DNA from: Jeotgalicoccus marinus DSM 19772
Lineage (GTDB): Bacteria > Bacillota > Bacilli > Staphylococcales > Salinicoccaceae
Length of the DNA stretch: 64,000 nt
Direction: 5' to 3'
Assembly: GCF_000425825.1 (NCBI RefSeq)
Contig: NZ_AUEE01000004.1
Coordinates: 1-64,000 of the forward strand
Shown here: one piece after another, positions 23,111 to 34,833 of the stretch
Position numbering within the stretch: the stretch's first letter is position 1
Layout: the number at the start of each line of letters is the position of its first letter
Notes under the pieces: model-generated
Database searches by the model: none
What the model saw: only the letters and a program-made list of their open reading frames with translations
Told to the model about the DNA's origin: nothing
Program-made: the position numbers and the translations under genes

Positions 23111-23954
23111 CTTCACCCCATGTAAAGTGTAATATTCTATCTTGCTCGTTTATATCTTTTATAATTACGGGATTAGATATCTGTTTTATATCTTTTACAA
23201 ACTCGAGTAAGGGCGCTCCCTGTGCATATCCAATTTCAAAATACACCCTACCGCCTTTTGTTAACACGTCATCTAATGTTAATATCATTTTTTTATAAAG
23301 CGCGAGTCCATCATCATCTGCAAACAAAGCTTGGTGTGGTTCATATTCAAGTACTGATGGTGTCATGAGGTGAGTCTCGTCTTCACTGACATAGGGTGGA
23401 TTAGAGATAAGAACATCAAACTGACACCCTGATTCCTTTAGAGGTGTTAATAAATCACCTTGTTTATAGGTGACTTCCACACCTAGGTTCACTCCATTTT
23501 CTTTGGCTACACTCAGTGCCTCACTTGAAATATCTGTCACAGTCACCTTATTATTCTTCCAAGTCCTTGCCAAGGTTAGGCCAATTGCCCCTGTACCTGT
23601 ACCTATATCAGCGACTTGTAAGCCATGATCACTTTCGTTTTTAAGGACATAATATACAAGCTCTTCAGTTTCTGGTCTTGGAATTAAAGTATCCGAGGTC
23701 ACTTTAAAATAAGTGTCATAAAAGTAAGCTTCTCCAAGTACATACTGATAAGGTTCGTTCTCGTTCACTCTGTCTATAACTTCCATAAGGTAATCATAGT
23801 CAGCTTGTGGCATAGCATCATTTTCATGAATCATCAATTGACTTAAAGTTAGACCAAACATTTCCTCTAATAAAATCGATGCAATCCGAGTCTCTTGTCC
23901 GGATATACTTAAAGAGGCTTCCGCCTCTTTAAGTACTTCTTTATATCGTTTCAT
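23100..23954 (-). CDS. prmC: Peptide chain release factor N5-glutamine methyltransferase
   Basis: This 284-residue SAM-dependent enzyme methylates the GGQ glutamine of release factors. An N-terminal substrate-recognition domain (1-80) precedes the Rossmann fold, with [13 protein letters not shown] motif [16 protein letters not shown] and the catalytic NPPYV. It overlaps prfA by 14 bp and ywlC by 11 bp, so translation is probably coupled. Confidence 0.95.
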   Translation of the reverse strand: MKRYKEVLKEAEASLSISGQETRIASILLEEMFGLTLSQLMIHENDAMPQADYDYLMEVIDRVNENEPYQYVLGEAYFYDTYFKVTSDTLIPRPETEELVYYVLKNESDHGLQVADIGTGTGAIGLTLARTWKNNKVTVTDISSEALSVAKENGVNLGVEVTYKQGDLLTPLKESGCQFDVLISNPPYVSEDETHLMTPSVLEYEPHQALFADDDGLALYKKMILTLDDVLTKGGRVYFEIGYAQGAPLLEFVKDIKQISNPVIIKDINEQDRILHFTWGEDDD

Positions 23955-25020
23955 TGTTTAACTCTTCTAGTTTAGAGGTTTGCTCTTCGATAGCTAATGC
24001 TTCGATAACCTCGTCTAAATTACCATCGATAATCTGATCTAATTTTTGAATTGTTAGACCAATACGGTGGTCTGTCACACGATTTTGTGGATAGTTGTAA
24101 GTTCTAATTCGTTCTGAACGGTCCCCTGTTCCTACCGCACTCTTACGTTTTTCGGCATATTCAGCGTGTGCTTCTTGTTGCATCATGTCATATACTCGTG
24201 CTTTAAGCACTTTCATTGCACGCTCTCTGTTTTTAATTTGTGATTTCTCATCTTGTGATGTCACAACTGTCCCTGTTGGTAAGTGAGTGATACGTACTGC
24301 AGAGTCTGTCGTGTTAACGTGTTGTCCACCAGCACCAGAAGAACGATAGGTATCAATTTTAATATCTTCATTGCGGATTTCAACTTCTACATCTTCAACT
24401 TCTGGCAACACTGCGACTGTTGCAGTTGATGTATGAATTCGACCACCCGACTCTGTCTCAGGTACACGTTGAACACGATGCGCACCATTTTCGAATTTCA
24501 ACTTAGAATACGCACCGTTACCTTGAATCATAAAGCTGATTTCCTTGTAACCTCCGTGTTCACTTGCTGAAGCATCTACTACTTCAATGCGCCATTTCTT
24601 ATCCTCTGCATAACGAGAATACATTCTAAATAAATCTCCAGCAAAGATTTGCGCTTCATCTCCACCTGCTGCGCCGCGGATTTCAATAATTACGTTCTTA
24701 TCATCATTAGGGTCTTTAGGGATAATTAAGAATTTCAATTGCTCCTCTAATTTAGGTAGTTCATCTTCAGAAGTTGAAATTTCTTCTTCTAGCATTTCAA
24801 CCATTTCAGGATCATCTGTCTCTTTTAACATACCTTTAGATTCTTCAATTGTTTCTAAATGTCCCTTATAAACACGGAATACTTCTACAGTCTCTTGGAT
24901 ATCACTTTGTTCTTTAGAGTATTTACGAAGCTTGTCCGAGTCGCTTACAACATCTGGGTCACTTAAGAGCTCAGTTAACTGTTCGTATCGATTTTCAATT
25001 ATTTCAAGTTGATCAAACAT
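23941..25020 (-). CDS. prfA: Peptide chain release factor 1
   Basis: This 359-residue factor terminates translation at UAA and UAG. The GGQ motif occurs in [17 protein letters not shown] (about residue 230). The start chosen is the ATG at 25020 (MFDQLEII), 9 bases after AAAGGA; an in-frame ATG 24 bp earlier has no site. In S. aureus tdk lies just upstream; here the next gene is rpmE. Confidence 0.96.
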   Translation of the reverse strand: MFDQLEIIENRYEQLTELLSDPDVVSDSDKLRKYSKEQSDIQETVEVFRVYKGHLETIEESKGMLKETDDPEMVEMLEEEISTSEDELPKLEEQLKFLIIPKDPNDDKNVIIEIRGAAGGDEAQIFAGDLFRMYSRYAEDKKWRIEVVDASASEHGGYKEISFMIQGNGAYSKLKFENGAHRVQRVPETESGGRIHTSTATVAVLPEVEDVEVEIRNEDIKIDTYRSSGAGGQHVNTTDSAVRITHLPTGTVVTSQDEKSQIKNRERAMKVLKARVYDMMQQEAHAEYAEKRKSAVGTGDRSERIRTYNYPQNRVTDHRIGLTIQKLDQIIDGNLDEVIEALAIEEQTSKLEELNNETI

Positions 25021-25077
25021 AAGAATACGTCCTTTTCTAGTCACTTTTTCATTTATTAATTATAGCATATATTGCAC

Positions 25078-25112
25078 ACAAAAAAACTGCACTGAGACAC
25101 TCAGTGCAGTTG
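25078..25112 (-). terminator. Terminator of rpmE
   Basis: The stem AACTGCACTGAG (25085-25096) pairs with 25100-25111 over loop ACA and is followed on the minus strand by six or more T. Confidence 0.85.
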
Positions 25113-25120
25113 AATTTAAC

Positions 25121-25381
25121 TTATTGTTCGTTGCTTGATTTAAAACCGAATTTTTTGTTGAATTTCTCAACACGTCCATCCGCAGATGCGAATTTCTGAC
25201 GACCAGTGTAGAACGGATGTGAATCAGAAGAGATATCTAAACGGATAACTGGGTATTCGTTACCGTCTTCCCACTCCATAGTTTCGTCTGAAGTACGTGT
25301 AGATCCGCTCAAGAATTTAAAATTCGTAGTAGAATCTAAGAAGATTACTTTGTTGTAATCAGGATGAATTCCTTGTTTCAT
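25121..25381 (-). CDS. rpmE2: 50S ribosomal protein L31, type B (zinc-independent)
   Basis: This 86-residue L31 shows [16 protein letters not shown] and [16 protein letters not shown]. It has no CXXC zinc pair, so it is the type B form usually used when zinc is scarce; in staphylococci it is the only copy at this locus. It has its own promoter and terminator. Confidence 0.95.
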   Translation of the reverse strand: MKQGIHPDYNKVIFLDSTTNFKFLSGSTRTSDETMEWEDGNEYPVIRLDISSDSHPFYTGRQKFASADGRVEKFNKKFGFKSSNEQ

Positions 25382-25454
25382 AATTTGTCAGCTCCTTTGC
25401 CCTGAACCATCTGGAACAGAGTTATTTGTGGTTATCACCACGCATTACTTTGCC

Positions 25455-25483
25455 ATTATACATGTTCAGCATATAAAAATCAA
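25455..25483 (-). promoter_or_regulatory. Promoter of rpmE
   Basis: On the minus strand TTGATT (25483-25478), a 17-bp spacer and TATAAT (25460-25455) give a good sigma-A promoter with a leader of about 65 nt. The leader contains GTGG-TGATAA-CCAC and TCTG-TTC-CAGA hairpins, possibly an L31 autoregulatory leader. Confidence 0.7.
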
Positions 25484-25496
25484 TATCTCTTTTAGA

Positions 25497-26831
25497 TTAG
25501 ATTACAGGTTTACCTGTCTTCTGAGAACTAATCATACGCTCTCTTAAGATATCGAAAAACTCTTCATTTGTTTTAGCTGTCTTAAGAATTCTTAAGAAGC
25601 GTTCTGTAAAGTCCGGTGAGTCAGTAAAGAGATTTCTAAGCTGCCATAGAACATCAAGTTCTTTTTTATCTAACAAGAGCTCTTCTTTCCGTGTGCTCGA
25701 ACGGCTAATATCAATGGCTGGATATACGCGTCTTTCACTCAATCTACGATCGAGATGCAGTTCCATATTCCCTGTTCCTTTAAATTCTTCATAAATAACA
25801 TCGTCCATACGACTACCTGTATCAACAAGTGCGGTAGAAAGAATTGTTAAGCTTCCACCTGCTTCTATGTTTCTTGCAGCACCAAAGAAGTGCTTAGGTC
25901 TATGAAGACTTGCTGGGTCTAGTCCACCAGAAAGTGTTCGTCCAGACGGTGGAATAACTAGGTTATATGCACGTGCAAGACGCGTAATTGAATCCATTAA
26001 AATGATGACATCTTCACCCATCTCAACCTGACGTTTTGAGTGTTCAAGCAATAGTTCTGCAACTTTGACGTGGTGTTGAGGAGGTTCATCAAAAGTGGAA
26101 TGTACAACCTCAGCATTTTCAACGGAACGCTCTAAATCCGTTACTTCCTCAGGACGTTCACCAATGAGTAGTATAAACAACTTGACTCCAGGGTGATTCT
26201 TCGTAATTGCTTGAGCAATCTCTTTTAACAGTGAAGTTTTACCTGCCTTAGGTGGTGCAACGACCATACCACGTTGACCAAAACCAATTGGCGTGACTAA
26301 GTCCATAATTCGTGTGGACAGATCTTCAGGCTTATTTTCTAAGTGGATACGTTCATCAGGGAAAAGTGGAGTAAGTGCTTGGAAATGCGGGCGTTTTTTA
26401 ACTTCCTCAGCGTTATGTCCATTAATAAAGTCAACCTGTAAGAGACCATAATACTTTTCATTTTCTTTTGGCTTTCTTACCTTACCAGTAACCTTGTCTC
26501 CTTTTTTCAACTCGAAACGGCGAATTTGAGATGCTGAGATATAAATATCTTTTTCACCTTTAGAAAAATTGACCGTTCGTAAGAAACCATATCCATCTTG
26601 TTGGATATCATCGAGTATGCCTTCCATGTAATAGTTACCGTCTTTTTCCATTTCAGCTTCTAGAATGGCTAGGACTAATTCTTTTTTATTCAGTTTACTG
26701 TAGTTAGACAGCTTTAGTTGTTTGGCGCGCTCGGTTAAGGCTTTAGTGGTGTTGTTCTTATAAAGCGCATCAAACGTTTCATATTTCATATCCTCGGTCT
26801 TTTGGTTATCAGACAATATTTCCACTTCCAT
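25497..26831 (-). CDS. rho: Transcription termination factor Rho
   Basis: This 444-residue hexameric RNA helicase terminates transcription. The N-terminal helix bundle ends near residue 60, the cold-shock-like RNA-binding domain follows ([19 protein letters not shown]), then the ATPase core with Walker [12 protein letters not shown], Walker [17 protein letters not shown] and the Q-loop. There is no long insertion as in actinobacterial Rho. The chosen ATG has a poor ribosome site; alternative starts a few codons inside cannot be excluded. Confidence 0.95.
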   Translation of the reverse strand: MEVEILSDNQKTEDMKYETFDALYKNNTTKALTERAKQLKLSNYSKLNKKELVLAILEAEMEKDGNYYMEGILDDIQQDGYGFLRTVNFSKGEKDIYISASQIRRFELKKGDKVTGKVRKPKENEKYYGLLQVDFINGHNAEEVKKRPHFQALTPLFPDERIHLENKPEDLSTRIMDLVTPIGFGQRGMVVAPPKAGKTSLLKEIAQAITKNHPGVKLFILLIGERPEEVTDLERSVENAEVVHSTFDEPPQHHVKVAELLLEHSKRQVEMGEDVIILMDSITRLARAYNLVIPPSGRTLSGGLDPASLHRPKHFFGAARNIEAGGSLTILSTALVDTGSRMDDVIYEEFKGTGNMELHLDRRLSERRVYPAIDISRSSTRKEELLLDKKELDVLWQLRNLFTDSPDFTERFLRILKTAKTNEEFFDILRERMISSQKTGKPVI

Positions 26832-26869
26832 TACTAATTTTATATTACAGTCTCATCTAAAACATAATT

Positions 26870-26898
26870 ATATTACCGTTAGACAGTAGCATTGTCAA
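26870..26898 (-). promoter_or_regulatory. Promoter of rho
   Basis: On the minus strand a perfect TTGACA (26898-26893), a 17-bp spacer and TAATAT (26875-26870) precede rho by about 40 bp. Confidence 0.75.
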
Positions 26899-26928
26899 AA
26901 CTTTTATAAATATAAGCGCCGTAAGAAT

Positions 26929-26956
26929 AAAGACTAGAATCCTTGGATTCTAGTCT
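26929..26956 (-). terminator. Terminator overlapping the murZ stop codon
   Basis: The stem AAGACTAGAATCC pairs with GGATTCTAGTCTT over a 2-nt turn, and the minus strand continues T-rich. The murZ stop TAG lies inside the stem, so the last codons double as terminator. Confidence 0.7.
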
Positions 26957-28221
26957 TCCTCTTCTACTGTATCACGCCAAATATCTGCACCTAGTGCTTC
27001 AAGTTTCTTAACAATGTCTGCATAACCTCTGTCAATATGGTTTACATTGTGAATTGTTGTCACACCATCTGCAAGTAATCCTGCAATGAGTAGTGAAGCA
27101 CCCGCTCTTAGATCACTTGCATATACTTCTGCACCCTTTAGGTCAGATGGGTAAATCAAGGCACTGCCACTTTTCTTGTCAATGTGGGCATTCATTCTCG
27201 CTAATTCATCAACATGTCTAAAGCGCGCAGGATAAATTGTCTCTGTTATCTTACTTACACCATCTGCTTTAAACATTAGTGGCGTAATCGGTTGTTGAAG
27301 ATCAGTTGCAAATCCTGGATAGACTTGTGTCTTAATAGATACGGCTTTGTACGATTCCGGTTTATTAATGATGGCATAGTCATCACCGATTTCAATATCT
27401 ACACCCATTTCCTCTAACTTAGAAGTGAGAGATTCCATGTGTGTTGGAATGATATTGTTTACTTTATAATCCTTACCTGTCGCGGCACCAACAACCATAT
27501 AAGTACCAGCTTCGATGCGGTCAGGAATAATATTATGCATTGTGCCATGTAAGGACTCAACACCTTCGATACGAATCGTGTCTGTACCTGCACCTTTAAT
27601 ATTCGCACCCATATTATTTAATAGTGAAGCGACATCAACAATTTCTGGCTCCTTGGCTACATTTTCTAGAGTTGTACGGCCTTCGGCACAGCTCGCAGCT
27701 AACATCATATTGATTGTTGCTCCAACAGACACAACATCAAAGAATATTTTGGCGCCCACTAATTTCTCTGCAGTTAAATACATTGCACCATGTTCATTCG
27801 TGACCTTAGCACCAAGGGCTTCAAAGCCTTTGATGTGTTGGTCGATTGGTCTAGGCCCGAGCGGACAACCGCCTGGCAAGCCGATGACACATTTTTTAAA
27901 ACGAGATAGCATTGCACCCATCATGTAGTAAGATGCTCTTAGTGACTGTACCTTGTTGTTTGGTAACGGCATATTTACAGCTTCTTCTGCATTCACTTCT
28001 AAGGTTGTTCCATCTAATTCTGTTTTAATATTTAAGTCATTTAATAAACTCATCAGTGTCTTTACATCACTAATTTCTGGCAGTCCTTCAAGCTTTACAG
28101 AACCTGTACTTGCCATTAAAGATGCCGGTATAAGTGCGACTGCACTATTTTTGGCACCGCTGATGTTCACTTGACCTGTTAAATCAGCACCACCGCGGAC
28201 TTTGATTACTTCTTTAGCCAT
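26950..28221 (-). CDS. murZ: UDP-N-acetylglucosamine 1-carboxyvinyltransferase (second paralogue)
   Basis: This 423-residue second MurA-type enzyme has the active-site Cys in [15 protein letters not shown] and the [18 protein letters not shown] loop. Low-GC Gram-positives commonly keep two copies; this one matches MurZ/MurAB by its place after rho. The start is the ATG at 28221 with AAGGAG upstream; a longer reading runs into the aldolase gene without a site. It is 34 bp after that gene. Confidence 0.94.
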   Translation of the reverse strand: MAKEVIKVRGGADLTGQVNISGAKNSAVALIPASLMASTGSVKLEGLPEISDVKTLMSLLNDLNIKTELDGTTLEVNAEEAVNMPLPNNKVQSLRASYYMMGAMLSRFKKCVIGLPGGCPLGPRPIDQHIKGFEALGAKVTNEHGAMYLTAEKLVGAKIFFDVVSVGATINMMLAASCAEGRTTLENVAKEPEIVDVASLLNNMGANIKGAGTDTIRIEGVESLHGTMHNIIPDRIEAGTYMVVGAATGKDYKVNNIIPTHMESLTSKLEEMGVDIEIGDDYAIINKPESYKAVSIKTQVYPGFATDLQQPITPLMFKADGVSKITETIYPARFRHVDELARMNAHIDKKSGSALIYPSDLKGAEVYASDLRAGASLLIAGLLADGVTTIHNVNHIDRGYADIVKKLEALGADIWRDTVEEED

Positions 28222-28255
28222 AGCTTTAGCTCCTTGTCTTTGGTTTACTAAGGTC

Positions 28256-28897
28256 TTATTTTTGGTTCCAGTCATTAAGGAATTGTTCAATACCTTTATC
28301 AGTTAAAGGATGTTTCGTTAATGTTTTAATAACTTTGTACGGTACTGTAGCAATATCTGCACCACGTAGTGCGGCGCCGTGCATATGACCTGAGTTACGA
28401 ATTGATGCTGCTATAATTTCTGTGTCGATATCATGGACTGCAAAAATTGCTGCAATATCTTCGATTAACTGTAGGCCATCTAAACCGATATCATCTAATC
28501 GTCCAATGAATGGTGAAACATATGTCGCACCAGCACGAGCTGCGGTTAGAGCTTGTACTGTATTAAAGACTAAAGTGACATTCGTCTTGATTCCCTCTTC
28601 TGTTAATACTTTAACTGCTTTCATACCTTCTTCAGTCATAGGGATTTTAACAATGATGTGCTCGTGTAATTTAGCGAGTTCTCTACCCTCATTAATCATA
28701 CCCTCTGCATCTAATGCAATGACTTCTCCACTTACAGGGCCATTAACAAGGTCACAGATTTCAACGAGTCTATCGTGAAAAGAAATATCTTTTTCCTTAG
28801 CTACTAGTGATGGGTTTGTTGTTACACCACTTAAAATCCCCCACTGATGGATTTCTTTAATTTCGTCCATATTTGCTGTATCTATAAAAAATTTCAT
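28256..28897 (-). CDS. Transaldolase-like / fructose-6-phosphate aldolase family protein
   Basis: This 213-residue protein is of the short transaldolase subfamily (TalC/MipB/FSA). It shows [38 protein letters not shown] with the Schiff-base Lys, and SPFIGRLDD. It probably acts as a transaldolase in the pentose phosphate pathway, as B. subtilis YwjH does in the same spot. The ATG at 28897 has GGAGG. In S. aureus fbaA sits here; no fbaA is present in this window. Confidence 0.85.
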   Translation of the reverse strand: MKFFIDTANMDEIKEIHQWGILSGVTTNPSLVAKEKDISFHDRLVEICDLVNGPVSGEVIALDAEGMINEGRELAKLHEHIIVKIPMTEEGMKAVKVLTEEGIKTNVTLVFNTVQALTAARAGATYVSPFIGRLDDIGLDGLQLIEDIAAIFAVHDIDTEIIAASIRNSGHMHGAALRGADIATVPYKVIKTLTKHPLTDKGIEQFLNDWNQK

Positions 28898-28930
28898 TTT
28901 GTATCCTCCAAACAATTTTATGTTAGCTCC

Positions 28931-28960
28931 ATTATAAGTTAAAGCTCATTAAAGTGACAA
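28931..28960 (-). promoter_or_regulatory. Promoter of the transaldolase-murZ unit
   Basis: On the minus strand TTGTCA (28960-28955), an 18-bp spacer and a perfect TATAAT (28936-28931) precede the aldolase gene by about 35 bp. Confidence 0.65.
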
Positions 28961-29017
28961 TGCTTTACTATTAAAGGTTGATTTAAATTTGATTAAAATC
29001 ACGATTTAACCCATAAA

Positions 29018-29063
29018 GGTAAAAACTCAGCTGAAGACTCTACTTAGAATTTTCAGCTGAGCT
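29018..29063 (-). terminator. Terminator of pyrG
   Basis: CTCAGCTGAA (29026-29035) pairs with TTCAGCTGAG (29052-29061) around a 16-nt loop. The minus strand continues into TTTTT. Confidence 0.7.
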
Positions 29064-29068
29064 TAAAC

Positions 29069-30726
<1,658 letters not shown>

Positions 30727-30748
30727 ACGTTTACTAGTCCCAATTTAA

Positions 30749-30791
30749 GGGAGCCCAATTAAAATATTATCACTTTCAAGAAGAAAGTCAA
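30749..30791 (-). promoter_or_regulatory. pyrG promoter with GGGCTCC initiation region
   Basis: On the minus strand TTGACT (30791-30786), a 16-bp spacer, TAATAT (30769-30764), then 7 bases to a GGGCTCCC start (30756-30749). This is the arrangement needed for CTP-sensitive reiterative G addition that antiterminates pyrG in Bacillus. Confidence 0.8.
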
Positions 30792-30797
30792 TAATTA

Positions 30798-31310
30798 TTA
30801 ATATGCATCTGCCTCGTCATCATATTCATCTTCAAGCTTTTCTTTGTCGTCGAATTCCAACTCATCATCGACTTCAGAATCGATGGCTTCTTCATCATCA
30901 TCTTCTTCAGTTTCACCATGAAGTGTGCCATCAATTTCTTCCTGGTCTTCACCTAGTTCCTTGGCACCAGGGTAATCTTCTTCTTCATCAATATACTCAT
31001 CTTCAGAAGCAATCTCAATCTTATGGATGGTCGGTGCAATCTTATCATTGATATCATCCACGGCATACCATTCACGTAAGCCCCAAACACCTTCACCTGT
31101 ACTTAAGAAACGACCGTCAGTGTTTAAATCCGTATAGAATTGTAAGATGCGGTCTTCAATTTCACTTTCAGTATAATTCCCAACTTCTTTAAATTTATCT
31201 ACCATTTCATAGAGGTTAGTATCTTCGCCTTTATCTTCTAAATAAATGTGTGACATATCAATAAATGAATTTTCGTCCATCATTTCCTTAGTATAACTGT
31301 CCAGTCTCAT
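30798..31310 (-). CDS. rpoE: RNA polymerase delta subunit
   Basis: This 170-residue Gram-positive RNAP subunit increases transcription specificity and recycling. The folded N-terminal HARE-HTH domain (1-90) includes [11 protein letters not shown]; the rest is an extremely acidic, disordered tail of Asp and Glu. It precedes pyrG, the standard order. Confidence 0.93.
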   Translation of the reverse strand: MRLDSYTKEMMDENSFIDMSHIYLEDKGEDTNLYEMVDKFKEVGNYTESEIEDRILQFYTDLNTDGRFLSTGEGVWGLREWYAVDDINDKIAPTIHKIEIASEDEYIDEEEDYPGAKELGEDQEEIDGTLHGETEEDDDEEAIDSEVDDELEFDDKEKLEDEYDDEADAY

Positions 31311-31383
31311 TTACGTCATCCTTTCAAGATGTAAATACCTTAGGATATAATACAAATATTTTACTAATGTTTCAAGAGCTAAG

Positions 31384-32214
31384 TTAGTATCTCACCAATT
31401 TCCGGTAATAATTCTCATCTTCAGCATCATGAGGGTGAACAAATCCAGCACCAGTAAACAGCTTTTCTAAGCCCGTATTCGTCACGTTAACTTCAGCAAT
31501 CTCAACATCTTTCAAATATTTTCTAACTATTGTAGCAAACTGCCTTATTGCGCTCTCAGCAATCCCTTTTGAACGATGCTTCTCCTCAACATATATATGT
31601 TTAATTTCCAGTACTTTACCGTTTTTAACCGTATCAATATAGCCTGCAACTTCCTCGCCTAGCATGAGATTGAATTTCAGTGTAGAAGCAGACACGTCAC
31701 TTGCCAAATTGATTCTTAAGTTCGGTACATAATTACGGTCTAAATCTAAATAATATAAACGTTCCTTACCAATAGGTCCTTCTTCCTTTGTTGCAGTGTG
31801 TAAGAACCCTGCTCTTTCGTATAGATTCCATGCCCCTTGATTCTCACCATCAACAACTAAGTATAAATGCTCAAACTGAGAAAAGTTTTCTTGTACATAA
31901 ACCGGTAATAATTGAGCCACTTTCGTACCGTAACCATTTCCTTGATATTTTTCATTGATGGATAAAGACCTCACGTAAACCACCTCATGCGGCGTATCAT
32001 ACCCTTCGTGTTGATAATGTTTATGTAGTACAAAAAAACCAACAACTTTTCCATCATCTGTGACAACCACATTGGCAGTTCGATCTTTATCTTCTAGAGC
32101 TTCATTTAATACATCTAATGGTAAACTAGAATAAATTTGTTGCTTGTCACTTAATTCATAGGACTGAAGTGCGTCCTTATCACTTTCATTGTACTTTCTC
32201 ACTTTAATGTCCAT
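31384..32214 (-). CDS. Tandem GNAT-family acetyltransferase
   Basis: This 276-residue protein has two acetyltransferase-like domains. The first (about 1-155) has the acetyl-CoA motif NEKYQGNGYGTKVAQ; the second (about 165-270) has EEKHRSKGIAESAIRQ. The substrate is unknown. A GGGGAAAA ribosome site precedes the ATG. A candidate sigma-B promoter lies upstream, back to back with that of the osmolyte transporter, which suggests a role under stress. Confidence 0.8.
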   Translation of the reverse strand: MDIKVRKYNESDKDALQSYELSDKQQIYSSLPLDVLNEALEDKDRTANVVVTDDGKVVGFFVLHKHYQHEGYDTPHEVVYVRSLSINEKYQGNGYGTKVAQLLPVYVQENFSQFEHLYLVVDGENQGAWNLYERAGFLHTATKEEGPIGKERLYYLDLDRNYVPNLRINLASDVSASTLKFNLMLGEEVAGYIDTVKNGKVLEIKHIYVEEKHRSKGIAESAIRQFATIVRKYLKDVEIAEVNVTNTGLEKLFTGAGFVHPHDAEDENYYRKLVRY

Positions 32215-32261
32215 AATTTTCCCCTTTTTGACAAGATTCTATAGTTTGCTATTATAAGTCC

Positions 32262-32287
32262 ATACCCTCTCTAGTGACAATTTAGAC
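32262..32287 (-). promoter_or_regulatory. Candidate sigma-B promoter for the tandem GNAT gene
   Basis: On the minus strand GTCTAA (32287-32282), a 14-bp spacer and GGGTAT (32267-32262) match the sigma-B consensus GTTTAA-N12-14-GGGTAT with one mismatch. A sigma-A pair TTGTCA-18-TATAAT overlaps it, so there may be dual control. Confidence 0.6.
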
Positions 32288-32313
32288 ATTAACACAAAAT
32301 TTTCCAATTCAAC

Positions 32314-32338
32314 GTTTCATGTCGTTATTGCCGGGTAG
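32314..32338 (+). promoter_or_regulatory. Candidate sigma-B promoter for the BCCT transporter
   Basis: GTTTCA (32314-32319), a 13-bp spacer and GGGTAG (32333-32338) match the sigma-B consensus at 10 of 12 positions. The predicted start near 32346 gives a 30-nt leader. B. subtilis opuD and opuE are also known to have sigma-B promoters. Confidence 0.6.
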
Positions 32339-32376
32339 TAACTTTGTATACTACAAATATATTAGGAGGAACTTTC

Positions 32377-33960
32377 GTGACAAACGAAGAAAGTACAACT
32401 ACAAAGAGTCAGGAAAACCAGGATCAACCGGAAAAATTTCAGTTTAATAAGCTAGGCGTCGTTTTCTGGACTGCAGCTTCAATAATCATTGTAGTGTCTG
32501 CAATTGCCATGATTATTCCAACTCAGTTCCAGGTCGCTTCTGAAAATGTCTATGCTCTTATCTCAGAAACATTTAGTTGGTTTTTCTTACTCGTTGTATT
32601 TGGATTCGGTGTATTTCTATTATTTCTTGCCCTATCACCTTATGGCCGCGTAAAACTCGGTGGTGATAATTCCAAACCAGAGTTCTCATTTTGGGCCTGG
32701 GTCGGAATGCTATTTTCAAGTGGGCTAGGTGTTGGTTTAGTATTCTTTGGTGTCGCAGAGCCTATGGAACACTTTATGACCTCACCATTTTTAGGTGGTC
32801 CAGTTGAGGATGCCGAAGCCGCTAGACTCGCGATGGGTTATACTTATTTCCACTGGGGAATCTCCCAATGGTCAATATTCGGGGTAGCTGGTCTATCAAT
32901 TGGTTACTTCCAATTCCGTAAAAACCGTGATGGTTTAGTCTCAACTGCTTTAGAACCACTATTCGGTATGGATTACAATCAAAAAGCACGTAAAGCAATT
33001 GATATATTAGCAATCATTGCAACTGTAACGGGTATGTCGACTTCTGTTGGTTTAGGTATTATGCAGATGGATGGTGGTTTAGATATCGCCTTTGGTGTTC
33101 CATCAGGACCATTAACTCAAATCATTTTGACAGCAGCTATGACAGGTCTATTTATATTTTCAACAGTAACTGGACTTAAGAAAGGAATGAAATTCCTTTC
33201 CAGTTTAAACATGATCCTTGCACTTGTCTTAACCATTTTCATTATGGCAGTTGGACCATTTACATTCATTATGGAAAGTATTATTCTTGGGCTTGGTGAC
33301 TATTTGACAAACTTTGTTGGCTATTCATTACGCATGACACCATATGCAGGTGGTACTTGGGTTCAAGACTGGACAGTGTTCTACTGGGCATGGGTAATTG
33401 CTTGGAGTCCATTCATTGGTTCATTTGTTGCCCGTGTATCTCGCGGTCGCACGATTCGTGAATATGTACTGGGTATTCTGATTGTCCCACCAATGCTATC
33501 TTTCCTATGGGTTGGCGCCCTCGGTGGTACAGCAATTTATTCAGATCTTATGAATAATACAAATATTGGACAAATCGTTCTAGATGACCAAACGCAGGCG
33601 CTCTTCGCCTTGTTTGATACCTTACCTATTTCATGGTTTACATCTATTGTTGCGCTCCTGTTAATCTTTACTTTCCTAGTAACATCAGCCGATTCAGCAA
33701 CATTTATTGTTTCGGGAATGAGTATTGGTTCAACAGAGAATCCACCAATTCGACTTAAAGTCCTTTGGGGTCTATTGCTCGGATTGTTGACTATCGCATT
33801 AATATTAGCAGGTGGATTAACCAGCTTACAGGCAGCTTCACTGTTAGCAGGTCTACCGTTTGGCCTCATACTAATCTTGATGATTGCATCAGTTTCTAAA
33901 GGATTAAGAAGAGAACCTAATAATGCAATGAAACGTAGACAAAAACCAAAAAAATATTAA
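32377..33960 (+). CDS. BCCT-family glycine betaine/carnitine/choline transporter
   Basis: This 527-residue secondary transporter of the betaine-carnitine-choline family takes up osmoprotectants. It has about twelve transmembrane helices, the signature DWTVFYWAWVIAWSPFIG, and the ligand-box region GMSTSVGLGIMQM typical of Na+-coupled members. The start is GTG at 32377, preceded by AGGAGG; an upstream ATG in frame lies before the ribosome site. It is closest in type to OpuD/CudT, but the substrate cannot be fixed. Confidence 0.9.
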   Translation: MTNEESTTTKSQENQDQPEKFQFNKLGVVFWTAASIIIVVSAIAMIIPTQFQVASENVYALISETFSWFFLLVVFGFGVFLLFLALSPYGRVKLGGDNSKPEFSFWAWVGMLFSSGLGVGLVFFGVAEPMEHFMTSPFLGGPVEDAEAARLAMGYTYFHWGISQWSIFGVAGLSIGYFQFRKNRDGLVSTALEPLFGMDYNQKARKAIDILAIIATVTGMSTSVGLGIMQMDGGLDIAFGVPSGPLTQIILTAAMTGLFIFSTVTGLKKGMKFLSSLNMILALVLTIFIMAVGPFTFIMESIILGLGDYLTNFVGYSLRMTPYAGGTWVQDWTVFYWAWVIAWSPFIGSFVARVSRGRTIREYVLGILIVPPMLSFLWVGALGGTAIYSDLMNNTNIGQIVLDDQTQALFALFDTLPISWFTSIVALLLIFTFLVTSADSATFIVSGMSIGSTENPPIRLKVLWGLLLGLLTIALILAGGLTSLQAASLLAGLPFGLILILMIASVSKGLRREPNNAMKRRQKPKKY

Positions 33961-33975
33961 AATAGAAGAAACGTT

Positions 33976-34010
33976 AATAACAGCGCTCATAACTTTGAGC
34001 GCTGTTTCAT
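33976..34010 (+). terminator. Terminator of the BCCT gene
   Basis: AACAGCGCTCA (33979-33989) pairs with 33996-34006 over a 6-nt loop, followed by a short T-rich tract. Confidence 0.7.
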
Positions 34011-34032
34011 TTATAACTTTAGGAGCGATCTT

Positions 34033-34833
34033 ATGAAAATCGGCATCGATGCTGGCGGTACATTAATTAAATTGGTCATTCTTGATGATGAAAATCGTAC
34101 CTTTAAAAAATACCCTTCCACTGATATTGACCAAGTGATTGAGATATTAAACAATGATTATAGTGAAGAAGAAGTTTATTTAACAGGAGGCAAGTCAGAA
34201 TATATACAAGAGAAGCTAAATTTTGAATCTAAAATTTCCATAGAATTCGATGCTACCTTTAGAGGTCTGACTCAACTCTTGAATGAAAGTAATTTGAATT
34301 TTGAACGTTATGTATACTTAAATGTTGGTACAGGAACAAGTTTCCACCAAGCGACAACCACGGATCAAAAACGTGTTGGTGGGTCTGGTGTAGGTGGTGG
34401 AACTTTACTCGGCTTAAGTCATTTACTGACAGGAATCGAGGATTACCATACGATTATAGAACGTGCAAAAAAAGGTGACCGTAACAAAGTCGATTTAAAA
34501 GTCCATCATATTTACAATGGTAAGCCTACACCAATTCCAGGTGATCTTACTGCAAGTAACTTCGGAAATGTACTTAATCACAAAAGCGACCAGTCAATTG
34601 AAGATCAACTGATCGCAGTTATTGGTCTTGTAGCAGAAACTGTTACAGCAATGGCTTTAAATCTAGCTGATGCCTTTGACACTAAAAAAATGGTGTTTAT
34701 TGGTTCTACTTTACTCGATAACACTGTAATGACGGACATCATTTATAATTATAGTCAGTTAAAAGGCGCAGAGGCCTATGTTGTACCCAACGGTGAATTT
34801 TCAGGTGCCCTTGGTGCCATAGAAACTAACTGA
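34033..34833 (+). CDS. coaW: Type II pantothenate kinase
   Basis: This 266-residue ASKHA-fold kinase phosphorylates pantothenate, the first step of CoA synthesis. The N-terminal phosphate loop is GIDAGGTLIKLVI, and the GTGTSFHQ and GGSGVGGGTLLGLS motifs bind ATP and substrate. Type II enzymes are characteristic of staphylococci and are not inhibited by CoA. It is convergent with the ABC gene and overlaps it by 8 bp. Confidence 0.93.
   Translation: MKIGIDAGGTLIKLVILDDENRTFKKYPSTDIDQVIEILNNDYSEEEVYLTGGKSEYIQEKLNFESKISIEFDATFRGLTQLLNESNLNFERYVYLNVGTGTSFHQATTTDQKRVGGSGVGGGTLLGLSHLLTGIEDYHTIIERAKKGDRNKVDLKVHHIYNGKPTPIPGDLTASNFGNVLNHKSDQSIEDQLIAVIGLVAETVTAMALNLADAFDTKKMVFIGSTLLDNTVMTDIIYNYSQLKGAEAYVVPNGEFSGALGAIETN

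Noticed and set aside
22058-25020. Overlapping genes prfA-prmC-ywlC-ywlE as a possible frameshift cluster
   Set aside because: Each protein is full length with intact motifs; the short overlaps are ordinary translational coupling.
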